From contig JAJSPD010000010.1 in the NCBI GenBank assembly GCA_021307315.1, positions 620,001 to 684,000 on the forward strand: DNA of 64,000 nucleotides, in the 5' to 3' direction. The DNA is from Bisporella sp. PMI_857 (lineage: Eukaryota; Ascomycota; Leotiomycetes; Helotiales; Helotiaceae). Below the pieces are notes generated by a model. It was given only the letters and a program-made list of their open reading frames with translations. It had not been told where the DNA came from and did no database searches. Position 1 is the first letter of the stretch. Each line of letters opens with the position of its first letter. Shown one piece after another: positions 31,240 through 41,738 of this stretch. The position numbers were made by a program, and so were the translations under genes.

Positions 31240-32737
31240 TTAAATATCAGCGCAAGTCGCTGAGACATTTTTAAACACATTCTCTGAATCAACCCTTCTC
31301 TTCAGCTGTCTCAACTTCTCAAATTTCTCCTTCCCAAAACACCCCTTAACATCTCCATCCCTATCCATAATTGCCAAGTAATCCGCCTTGATGACACTCC
31401 TCTCCTTTGATCCACCATAAACCCCTTTCGTCCATGCCACCAACTCCTCGATACGATTTTCATCTGCACTTGGTGCCAGGGCATGGATAAACAAGAACGG
31501 TTCCCTCAGCCCAAAACTTGACGATGCATGACCGGCAGGGAAGTTAGTAATAAAAAAGCCGGAAAGAGCCCATGAGACATCCATGGGTATTGACTTTGCG
31601 AAGGAGATCAGATAGTCAATAGATGAGCCGGTGATGGAACTGGCGAAGAAGGAGCGAGACGAGCTGTAGGATGGCGGAGGAAGGAGTGGCGCGATTTTGT
31701 CCATCCATTGCTTGATACTGACTATTAAAACGGAAAATAAATTAACGAGTACTAAAAGGTTGTTATGGGAATACATACTCTCAGACACCATATCCATCAG
31801 CACAGTCCCCAGATCCTTAATCTTATCTAACCATACCCTTCCCTCCGCAACATCGCCCACCCACGCGAAGAGTGCGACGAATATTGGGTTCCCCCCTCTT
31901 CATTAGATTGACGTCCAAGGTTAATTTGTCTGTCTTCTGGTCCTTGACCAAGACCTGCAACGCCTTGATGATCGCCTTCGCGTCGTCAATCCCAAACATG
32001 AATATTCCTCCAAGACACTTCTCCAATGCATAAGTCTTGAGCGTAACCTCGGTAACGACGCCAAACGCTCCTCAGGCACCCTTAATCCCCCAGAGCAGCT
32101 CCTCATCCGCGTCCTTCTCCTCGCCATCGGCAGTCACGATCCTGGCACCGATAATTTGGTCCACGCCTACTCCAAAGGAGTTACAAAGCGGTCCAAATCC
32201 GTCCATGAACGCCCATCCCAGGTGTCCTACAATGCCAGCAAGAGTGGTTGGCGTGGCGAGCGAGTGCGAGTCCAGGAACGAGAGGAGGGCCTGCTTTGAG
32301 CGCCGCCGCGATTTCTTGTCACCGGAAAAGGTGATAGAGTTTAGTTCTCTGATATCGAGAACCACGGCATCAGAAATCAGAGCGCGGCCAAAGAGATCGT
32401 GGCCTCCCGAGTGGACGGTGAGGGGAATACTCTTCTGGACGCAGTATTTTATGACGAGGGAGACCTCCTTAGAGGTGATTGGGCGAATGAGCGATAGGGG
32501 TGATGATTTGGTAATTCAAGTTCCAGACCTGCTTCAGGAATCAAAGTTTGGATATGCTTTAGTGTAAATCTTCAGACCTGGATTTTCAGTAACGAGAACC
32601 TCAAGTTGAGAAGGAGGGGAGGGTCCAATATCTGTCGTAGGGTTGAAGGGGAGCGTGGTGAGGAATTGAGATATTGCCATATCGACACAGCATGAGTGGA
32701 TGGCAGTAGGAGTTTTTGATAAGTAGTTGATCCGCAA
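31240..32737 (-). pseudogene. BBE-type FAD-linked oxidoreductase, broken
   Basis: From the start (32737 or 32680) the product reads LEVLVTENPGLKIYTKAYPNFDS. After two frame changes it continues RPITSKEVSLVIKYC, then IPLTVHSGGHDLFGRALISDAVVLDIRELNSI (the PP-loop FAD site with the His that usually carries flavin), LATPTTLAGIVGHLGWAFMDGFGPLC, DQIIGARIVTADG and ELLWGIKGA. Next come AFGVVTEVTLKTYAL, VALFAWVGDVAEGRVW and the C-terminal BBE-like DVKGCFGKEKFEKLRQLKRRVDSENVF. A 57-nt intron lies at 31778-31722. Breaks: a C run near 32546, a C run near 32510, a TGA in place of the usual Gly codon at 32073-32075, and a G run near 31900. Such enzymes oxidise alcohols, sugars or alkaloid-like compounds; substrate unknown. 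The run indels may be assembly errors, but the TGA is a substitution. Confidence 0.75.
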
Positions 32738-34323
32738 ATCTGCGACGAAAGTTGGGGGGGAAGCTTTTCGATAGTGGGTTCAATAGACTTGGGGAAAAGT
32801 ATATGTAGGGTATGAATAAGGCACTTGATGGACAGACACTTGCATTTGAAAAACATATTTGCGAGCAACTAAAGCACCACGTTCGTGATCCAATAAGAAC
32901 TTGCTTGACCATTACGTACATCGCCCTCGAGGAGCCGATAGTAGAGTCTCTGTGGCGAAGGGAAAGGCTGTGCACTTATAGGTGGGTCCATAATTACTGA
33001 CCCTTGACAAAGATTTCTCCACTGGTAGTGTTTATGCCACTTAGTACATCTCTAAGGGGTTATCTGCAAGCCACCAGAAGCGGCTCATAGATCTCACATC
33101 AGCATAGCTATGTCAGAAGTCATGTGTTCGACGTTCCAGCTAACTAGCTCCTTGCGGGTTGGTAGGAGACGGCAGGAATGTCACCTTTTCAACTTACAGG
33201 CCAACAATTGATATGTATACAGGGCAGACATCAACTTAAGGTGCAGCTGTCAGAAATCCATCCAAAAGATACGCAATTCAATGGTGTTGCTAAATGCCAT
33301 TAACAAGAATACTGGTAGGCCATCAAGTCCGTAATAGACGGTATATAAAATGTCAATTAAAAATCCGTCCTAATCAGATTATTTCTGTTCTTCAGCAGCT
33401 CATTCTGCCTCTGAATCTCAAGTTCAGTCAATGCCCGGATTCCATGCATATTAAAGCCTTCTCTGTTTTGTATATATCGTTGCTTGCCGTCCACTCTATA
33501 GTCCTACGTCTGAAATTACACTATCAAGACTCGATACTTGCTACACCGTCCTATTGGGGCGTTTGGCCATCAAGCCTTCCAAGCATGCAACCGTATAGAT
33601 CTATGCGCAAAATTTACATTGTTCAGCTCCGGGATGGAGAGCTGCACATGAAACTCTTTTGGTTGTGAAGTCCAGAGCAGCCCGAGGCCCGACACCCTCT
33701 ATGCTATCCTATCCATGAGCATGATACTAGTCGTGAGCAAAAATTGTGCGCGATTGAGATGGCCTCAGGTAAAACCTTAGTTTGGGGCCTTCGCCGAGCA
33801 GTTATCTAGTCGCCATAGAAGCGCAATTGCGGTTAGCGCGACATGGAATAAACGATGCAAGCACTGGATGGGTTAGGCGACTAATTATAGCGCCGTGTAG
33901 GTAGTAATGATCCTGTTTCCTTCGATATTGCGTTCTAAGTTACTATTAGACGGAAAACAAATAAGCCATCCAATACTTACCTCCAAAAGCCAATAGTAGG
34001 CAGACTAGCAGGTATACAACTTTCACACCAAAAGCTAACTCACACACGCTTTCTTTCAGGCGCAGCTCTCCCCGTCATTCCACCACCTTACTGCCGATGG
34101 TATTTCTGATAAACGACTCCGTACACCGGTATGCCCTTCGCAGAACTTACTACTTAGAGCGCAAGCCTAGACTCGATATTGCTGAAAAGCCAATGCATGT
34201 GTCAGAGGCCTTGGTTGCACAAATGTAGATTGGATCTATATGGACTCTATAGTACGCTTCTATGGCGCCTCACTCGTCAAGGGTAACGACAATTAAGGAT
34301 CGATAACCTTTCCTTAAATTAGC
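32738..34323. other. intergenic
   Basis: About 1.6 kb without a supported gene. Open frames near 32812-33000 and 33294-33668 show no motif or splice-linked partner. Confidence 0.5.
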
Positions 34324-35420
34324 TTATTTGCAAAAGTCATAACTACTATATTTCCTTCCATTTGTCCAGTCCGTATAGCGCTCTATCATCAGCTCATCGA
34401 TAACCCTATTCGTCTTGAAAAATAGCGTTTCGTACGGATGATAGCTAATGCCATAGTATGTGTTCTCGTTCAGAAAGTCAACAATAGAGTTGCACTGTTC
34501 GAACTCTTTGCCATTGTGGTAAGCGCTCATCATAACATCTAGCTTATATCCGGCAGCGTTCATCACGGCGCTGGTGCCAATTTCTGCCGAGACTGCAGCG
34601 CCCCATTCGTGGAAACAGCCGTTGATTCCTGGGTAGAGGTTGAACTCGCCTTTCATGTTGACTGGAGGAAGCTGGGCCACCTTGGCTACCGCGGCGGCGG
34701 GCGGAAAGAGCAGGACCTCGATGCCTATTCTGTCTGTGGCCAGAATCATTGACTGGACGTGAACCTGCGGTGAGCAGTTTGCTGTAATTCCCACCAACTA
34801 CCGACTCCAGTTAGATTCTGATAAGATATATGAGCAATAAGATATACCTTGACTTCGTCTGTAATACGCTTCAAATACATATCGCTCCAGCATGCCTCCG
34901 CCCAATATGGTACAAATGGACCGCGAAGACTTGCGTTCAAGAGAATAAACTTCTGGTATTTCTTGTATAGATCATCCCTAAGTAGCGTCTCTGAATACGC
35001 GCCGAGATCGTAACAGTCGTTTAGCCGTTTGATGTATCGTATATTAGGATTCTTGGGAATAATCTTCTCAGCCTCGTTCTCGCCGCTCAAGATGAAGACG
35101 AAATCTGCCGCTCCATGGAGGCCATGTGCGATGAAGAATTCGAGGTTGAATCGTGCCTTTTCAGTCTCGAAATATGTATAAAGAATAAGGGGTCGATTTG
35201 CGGGATCTTGGCTATCTGTCTCTGGCTTATTGGGTACGGAAGGTATGTAAGGGTCCTATCCTAGGTCAGCGTCAGTATCCCACAATTGAAAAACCTAGTG
35301 TACTTTGACTAGTCGATAAGTATGTACTTCGAGCATCCAGAGAGACCAGATAAAGACTGCGACAAGAGCAAAAGTTAGCCCCAGAATCCATCTTGGCCTG
35401 GAGCGACTAGTCATCGTCAT
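34324..35420 (-). CDS. type II membrane glycosyltransferase-like protein
   Basis: Three exons (35420-35304, 35255-34848, 34797-34324) join in phase to 332 aa, with introns of 48 and 50 nt. A short basic N-terminus (MTMTSRSRPR) precedes one membrane anchor (WILGLTFALVAVFIWSLWML), a Golgi type II layout. The lumenal part has ILYTYFETEKARFNLEFFI, ADFVFILSG, NIRYIKRLNDCYDLGAYSE, FILLNASLRGPFVPYW, ACWSDMYLKRI, KLVGITANCSPQVHVQSM and a closing ERYTDWTNGRKYSSYDFC. The LNxSxRGPF..W and HVQSM motifs recur in uncharacterised eukaryotic proteins with a GT-A-like fold, by my recollection. Donor sugar and acceptor are unknown. Confidence 0.78.
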
Positions 35421-37370
35421 GATTTTTGAATGTGTAAGTTACTCCATGGAGAATGATACTGAAAAAAGGGGTTGAAGTCCCAGCAAAACTAACGATATCA
35501 GAAATTTAGCTGCCCGTCTGGCTCCAATTATATCATTTGTAGGCTATGTGTTTGCCGTGACATTTTATTGGACATTGCAGCTGACGTGTAGGCTTGTGTA
35601 AATAAAATTGGAAGCCTTGGGAAGCGAAACGGAGAGGCCCTGTATCAGATCGACTACAGGCATAATGAGAACAGGAAGAAGTATTACCAGCGTCCATTCG
35701 ACCAACCTAAGTTGTAGCAAAAACAGAAATTGTTGAAAGATCCCCATGCCATTAGGCTTGGGATACTGTTCTCCGCGTGGAACAGGTAATGATTACTCCT
35801 CTACAGCTGATAAATGTTCACCACCGATCTTGAAATAACGCCTGGTGAAGTATAACGATGTGCTAACTCTCCCCCCCTCCCCCCCAAATTGGAAACACGC
35901 GTGCGTTTGGTGACGCGGATTGTCGAATTGCAGAAATACACTACAGCCAAGCCTGGTTATATCGGAACGCTCAGTTCCAGGCATCTTTCCGATAAAAAGA
36001 GGTCTCAGATATTAAGGAGTCTTTATATAACCAGGTTGACCGTTCTTCGGGACAGGCCCCAAATCTCAATACGAGCGCCTGGCTGTGGCACAGGTACGGT
36101 ATAACATATCGGAAAGTAAGTCCTGTAATACTCTCGTATTCAAATACTGTAGGGCTACCTCAACCCCCCTGTTGTATCATACTATACAAGTAGGGAGAAG
36201 ATAATCCGCAATGCATTAAGATATGGCAGGAAATATCTACGGTGTGTAATGCCAGCCATCAGCATGATTGCGGCACTCAAAAGTCTTTACACCTTACAGA
36301 TGAGGAATTTACGGAAAATGTATTGGTTTTATTGATGATCTGGAGGGAGTATTTATATTAACAAGAAGCGAGATATCATATGATTGTGTACATCATATAT
36401 CACGATGTTGAATCAAAGTTTAGTCTAAAGATAGGTTAGTCATCGATGTCAGAAATATAATATTGATAGAGGCATCATGTCGATAGAATACGGGTTGTAG
36501 TTTCTTGTATTGCATGATCTGTATCTACGTTGTAGACATGTAAGAGATTTCTGGTTCCTTGGCCTATTACATAAGCCATTTCCTGACAATCGACACCATA
36601 TCACAGTGGTCACGTGGAATGACTCCCTAGTTGGGTCTGATGGTTAGAATGCTCCTTAATTTTTCCTCATGGTACCTTGCCTCACGAGGTGATTATCAAC
36701 ACATGAAATCATAGACCCAATAACCAACTCCAACTTCATAACCATCAATTCGACTCAGATATATCGACCTTGATCAACCGTGCTCTCCAGTGAAGACCAA
36801 TATCTCAAGTAGATTGAGGATCCTTTACCATCTGCGTCTGATAATGCTTGACTCATTCGGGCAACACGGTAGTAGAGTGGCTCTGCTAGCTCTACTAGAC
36901 TGCTAGAAGGAATTTCTTACAGCGCATAAGATTACAAAGAGACTAATGTCAGGAAAATTACTGTTGTGGAAGTAGACGTTCTTGAGCATGGCTAGCGACT
37001 GGCTCAGGGTAGTTGCAGAAGCCTTGACATTAGCGATCTTTCTTCTGCAATGGTATAGTATACGGCCTAGATTCGTAGGGAACTCTTGTTCAAACTATCT
37101 TAATATGCTCTACTGGAAGTTCAGCCCCTATCTGGCTGCGAAAAGCCTTAGAAGCTAGCTGCTTACAGTATGCTTTTTACCTTACTAGGCATGGCCCTTA
37201 AAAATGTGGACGAAAAGAAATCTTTATGTATTTATTATTATCATCACAAATATAACATATCCACATTATTTCGTCCCTCATCCCAAACACCGACCGACCA
37301 GCGCCCGGCGCCCCCCCAATATGCAGTCCAGTTCCCTCTGCGTTGTCAAATCCCGTTTCATTTTCATCTT
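35421..37370. other. intergenic, about 2 kb
   Basis: Contains a poly-C tract near 35870-35885 and AT-rich sequence around 36300-36560. No supported coding exon, RNA gene or mobile element was found. A GTCACGTGG E-box lies at about 36609. Confidence 0.5.
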
Positions 37371-39053
37371 TCAAAATGCTCTATACTGCACACCTCTCTT
37401 CCCTAACTCCTTGCGACCCACGGGGTCTTCCGGCCAGATCCATCCCCTCGCCCTCTTCGCTTCCCTCTTCTCCGCAAGCTGTGGCGCAGGAATCCACTCA
37501 TCCTTCGGCAAACAATGCCGTCTCGTCCACTCAGCGGGAGCGCCAATCTCGCTCTTCCAGCCCACCTGGCCATCTAACCGCTCATCCTTAGCCATCATAT
37601 GCAGCAACCACAACGCCAGCAATGCCGTCATCTTGACCTCACCTTCCTCCTCTTCACCTTGTACCGCAAAGCTATTCTCAGCAGCGGCATAGGCAGAGCC
37701 GGTGTTGTGCGTAGCGAGCTGCACGGTGTGGATCTCAAGGTATCCGAAGTGAGGACGCGACTCGGAGCCGTTACGGACAACGACGAGCTCGATTTCTGTG
37801 AGGATGAAACCGTATCTGCAGTTGTTCTCGCGCATCTTGGTATGTAGGTGGGAGAGTCCGCGCAGGTATTGCACTTTGCGGTGGTTACCCTCGACACGCA
37901 TGCCTGTGTTCCAGCGGTCGAAGCTCTTGACGAGTCCTACTACACGGCCCAAGCCTCGTCCATATATCAACTGTGAGTTGTCGTCAATGTAATTGCTCAC
38001 GAACCCTGGCTCACCTTTGGAAGGGCGCATGGAGAGGTGGCGTGGTCCGAGGGAGAGGGAAAGTGCGGCGTTGAGCTTGTGTGCGTAGAACTGGTTGTAG
38101 ATATGTGCCAGCTCGGCTTCGGTCTCGGGTGTACTGGATGTACGGCTGGGTTCTGGAAGGCTTGATGGAGGAAGGTTGATGTTGAGAAGGGCAGAGAGTC
38201 CTGGGATTGAGGAGATGGTTGTAGGTGTGAAAGAGGTCCAGGGGCGAATCTGTCGGATGTCCCACCAGAAGTGCTTGGCGTAAGGGTCACGGTCATGGGT
38301 GTTAAGCTGGCGAACGAGGGAGGGAGTGGGATTGGGAGAAGTGAGGTAGTTCATCATCGTTGTGGTCATGCCGTCGTCTAGGGGACTCATGACGAAATCG
38401 TTAAGTTCGATAGATTGGTGAAGAGGTGACGGTGTACGTTGTGGAACGTAAAAGGCTTGAGAGTTGAAAGTCTCGACCCGGGAATTGGATTCAGAAGGAA
38501 TGTAAGTTGGCATCTGGCGGTAAGGAAAGCCGTATTTGCCCAAAGTTTCCTCATCGAGGCTTTGTACTGATGAAGAACGTTCATGATGAGGAGTGGTAGT
38601 CAATGAAATAGGTGAACAGAGAGTAGTCATGGGCCTGGTCTGAGATGGGAAGTTGTCGCTGTGCATGAATGAGATTGTCTCAGGGTTGGTATAGCTTCGA
38701 GTGTGAGATGGTCTGAAAGTGGATGCATTTTTATTGGTAGTCAGTGGCGACTTCTTGACCCTTTTTGCTGGAGCTTGGATCTCTTGATCTTGGTGACGGA
38801 TTTTTGGCAGTAGCAAAGGCCCAAGTTGTCGGATGGGGGATCTGGCGGGAGTTCTGGCTGGAGTGCTCAATTGTGTGTTGATTGTATCATGTGATGAGTC
38901 TTGAGAGTATATGGAGACATGTGAGCTAGATCGACTATGATGGCCCACGTTGCCGACACTGCCGACTGAGAAAGATTCCCCATTCAAGGCTTCTTCGAAA
39001 GGGTATGATGGGGGCGTAGTAGGCCCGAAGGAAAAGGAGTAATCGAAAGACAT
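37371..39053 (-). CDS. conserved fungal protein of unknown function, 560 aa
   Basis: The start MSFDYSFSFGP at 39053 is preferred to the in-frame ATG at 39116 because it lies where homologous-looking low-complexity sequence begins. Residues 1-240 are Ser/Thr/Pro-rich with a basic patch (PAKRVKKSP) that could act as a nuclear signal. From about residue 260 the sequence is compact: HDRDPYAKHFWWDIRQIRPWTSF, AELAHIYNQFYAHKLNAALS, GFVSNYIDDNSQLIYG, VGLVKSFDRWNTGMRVEGN, RYGFILTEIELVVVRNG, FGYLEIHTVQL, then LLALWLLHMMAKDERLDGQ and ARGWIWPEDPVGRKE. It looks like a single folded domain specific to filamentous fungi. No enzyme motif is visible and I cannot assign a role. Confidence 0.85.
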   Translation of the reverse strand: MSFDYSFSFGPTTPPSYPFEEALNGESFSVGSVGNVGHHSRSSSHVSIYSQDSSHDTINTQLSTPARTPARSPIRQLGPLLLPKIRHQDQEIQAPAKRVKKSPLTTNKNASTFRPSHTRSYTNPETISFMHSDNFPSQTRPMTTLCSPISLTTTPHHERSSSVQSLDEETLGKYGFPYRQMPTYIPSESNSRVETFNSQAFYVPQRTPSPLHQSIELNDFVMSPLDDGMTTTMMNYLTSPNPTPSLVRQLNTHDRDPYAKHFWWDIRQIRPWTSFTPTTISSIPGLSALLNINLPPSSLPEPSRTSSTPETEAELAHIYNQFYAHKLNAALSLSLGPRHLSMRPSKGEPGFVSNYIDDNSQLIYGRGLGRVVGLVKSFDRWNTGMRVEGNHRKVQYLRGLSHLHTKMRENNCRYGFILTEIELVVVRNGSESRPHFGYLEIHTVQLATHNTGSAYAAAENSFAVQGEEEEGEVKMTALLALWLLHMMAKDERLDGQVGWKSEIGAPAEWTRRHCLPKDEWIPAPQLAEKREAKRARGWIWPEDPVGRKELGKRGVQYRAF

Positions 39054-41182
39054 CTCTGCTGCGACCAGACTATTCACCATTAGTTGGCAACATCCAACAG
39101 ACTTGGCATATCTCACTTACGCAGCGAGATATGGAAATGATTGAATGTCGACTAGACAGTATAGATTATTGTATGAGGGAGTCCAGCTCCGGTTGCAGTC
39201 AGATCAGTAAGATCAAAGGGACACGAGATGAGCACTGCTCTTCTAAAGATTTGGTCTAATAATGGGACAAGATGAGGAAACTGATTGAATGAATACCAAC
39301 AGATCCGGAGGTATAGAGCTATACTTATCCTTTTCCAACAACCACGTCCAATACACGAAAGGAAATGATGGAGCATGGAAAGGTGAAACACATGCGGAGA
39401 ACTGCTGATTATCGTTCCCCTTTCGTGATGCGTGAGCAGTTTCTTGGTTGTGGCCAGCCGGCCACTGTGGTTCGTTCTTGATATTGAACGGCCACCCATC
39501 CGGAGAAATGCCAGGCACTATCATATGCAGGCGGCTCTGAGTCATAATTAGAACCATGTATCAAGCATATAATGTGGAGAGAAGGGTCATCCAAGAGTTC
39601 ATTAGTTCTGTGGTTGTATGCAGAGCGCCAACACGTTCGGCAAAGTCGAGTAGGTGTTTACAAGCTTTGTATCGCGTGGGGTTTCGCGAGCTTCGCGCAG
39701 ATTCACGAGACGCCCATTATGCCATGTACCGAGCGCTTGTAACCCCCAACATGTTGTATTTTTAACCCTGTCCGAATCAGGCGCCGGCCTATCGAAACGA
39801 AGAGCCGCTTGTTCAACAGTCCTGTATATTAATGCTTCATCTGAACCTAGCGCTTTCATCTCTACAGCCGCCATTGAAGCGCCGATAATCTCGCTCTTTG
39901 ATACTATGAGAGGCTGTGCTGGCGGCTACGCGTAACGTTCGTGTTAAGCGAGAAGGCATTTTCGCCATTCCATTGGCCCATCAATACACGCATGTTTTCG
40001 CGGATAGAACCGAGTAACCCTTGATCATTCTTCCACGCGCTGCATACTGACATGTCCTCTAAAAATGCTTGGAAACGCATTTTCAGAGTTGTCCTCGTGT
40101 TTGGGTCAATTTATTGGCCATCATCTCTCCAAAGTTTCGACGTTCGTCTGTTTCATCTTGCTCTGACTCATTTACAACAGGACGAATCCCCCACCAAGCT
40201 ATGCGGCAGATCGTCATCAAAACAACAAAACATCCCACCTAAAATCAGATGGCTGGGGAAAGCTTAGCTTTTTATTTATTGCTGGCCGACTGAAGTTCTG
40301 GCCAACTCGACATTTAAAAGAGTGAGGCGGACGGGGACACGGGAGGATATCTGGAAAGCGGAGGCTCATAATATAAATTCCGACAACATCCGGTCATAAG
40401 CAGGGCCACGTCTGTCTTGGATACATGTGCCGACGGCCACCATGTATTGCACCTGCTTCAGACCAGGTCAGATCATGAAAATGTCCTTACCCGGCTGAAA
40501 ACTGCCTTTCACGTGGTAATCACGTGAAAGAGAACCATTCCTCATTAATGAAGACGGCCTTTCGAATGGCCATTACTTTCGGATTGCCATTTTTTTGCGG
40601 TCAGCTGGTCTTTAGGACCCGTGTTGTTATGCCTCGTATTTGGAATGCTGGGTACAACCTCGATTTCTTACACCCTGCCATTCCGCCACTAACTTTAGAT
40701 CGAAGTGACAGGCGGAAGATCTACCTGTCAAAACTACGACATGCGACAGAAAAGCCATCTGACTTAAAGCATTAATTGTGAGTGGATCAACAAGCCTGGA
40801 TTTATGCAGTGTTTCTATGAAGGAGAGCATCAAAATCCCAGACAACCTGCGACAAGCGGTAACCTCTCAAACACTCATGTGCCTAGAGTCAATTACCATT
40901 CATCATTCCCCTCACGCTCTTGCAGCTGCGAAGAACGGCTTTCAGCAAGCTATGAGAGTATTCCACTCCATCAATATGAATGTGAAAGGAATATAACCAA
41001 GGTGATAACTGTCACGTGCGGTCCATTCAGGATTAAGGCTGAGTTCAACTCCTGTTCGATATTTATATCTTAGGATTTGCGACATGCAACAAAATTTTAT
41101 TTTATATCAAACAACGGACCCTGACTTATTATTATTTGGATTCACACTTCTGAACTCAACACTGCTGTGCCCTGCCTGCCAC
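39054..41182. other. intergenic, about 2.1 kb
   Basis: Holds the promoter of the 560-aa gene. Open frames at 39602-39874, 40052-40267 and 40524-40775 are unsupported. Two CACGTG E-boxes occur close together at about 40509-40527. Confidence 0.45.
40509..40527. promoter_or_regulatory. paired CACGTG E-boxes
   Basis: TCACGTGG at 40509-40516 and TCACGTGA at 40520-40527 lie one helical turn apart (11 bp start to start). Their target gene is unclear, since the nearest start codons are more than 1 kb away. Confidence 0.35.
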
Positions 41183-41738
41183 TCAACTTTCAGCACCGCG
41201 TTCCGCCCGCAAAGGAAGTCTCAATTCTTGGATCTGCTCCTTTAGATACTCGACCACCTTCTGCTCTCCTATCTGCTTGTGCAGACCTGGAGGGACCATG
41301 ATTAAATGAATATCTGGATAGAGCCTCCGCGTGGTCTCTCGCACTTCCTCCTGTTCTTCCTCGAACCAGTCGCTTGAGGTTATCTTGGTTTCTCGTTAGT
41401 CAATCAGACTACATTTGCGTTTGAGTCTTTTTGCATACAAGAAGCTGCGGTGGAGTCACGAGCGATTGTAAGACTGTTTTGACCGCATTTATTCCTGTTT
41501 TATGCTTTATCAGATTTGCTTCCGCATTTCAATTTGACAATTCTATGATGTCGTTCCATACTTTCGCAATTTGCAACATGGATCAAATCATAGCTATTGT
41601 ACAGATCCTACATTTTGGGTTAATCCTTTATCATTTCAGTAGCCGGGGGGAGGATACCTGAATCACAGTTCCGAAAGTTATTTCTGCCTGCGCCTTGTTG
41701 TTGTCCACAGTAACGAAGTATATCACCTGGGACGCCAT
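41183..41738 (-). CDS. small orphan protein, 93 aa
   Basis: Exon 41738-41658 encodes 27 residues (MASQVIYFVTVDNNKAQAE..) and ends at CAG|GTATCC. Exon 41383-41183 begins after a TGACTAAC branch site and a CCAAG acceptor, in phase, and encodes DWFEEEQEEVRETTRRLYP, HLIMVPPGLHKQIGEQK and VVEYLKEQIQELRLP to a stop. The intervening 274 nt is long for this genome and may hide a further exon. The N-terminal beta-like stretch and C-terminal helices look like a true small folded protein. No family is recognised. Evidence is the clean splice signals and codon-like composition. Confidence 0.55.

Noticed and set aside
35871..35886. poly-C tract as a regulatory or G-quadruplex site
   Set aside because: A short simple run far from any start codon. 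It could equally be a length error, so no function is claimed.
39602..39874. 90-aa minus-strand open frame as a gene
   Set aside because: No supporting splice sites, promoter context or family signature; overlapping frames are equally open.
34324..41000. possible biosynthetic cluster (oxidoreductase, glycosyltransferase-like, nearby transporter)
   Set aside because: There is no backbone synthase, cyclase or dedicated regulator. Genes are far apart and mixed with housekeeping genes.
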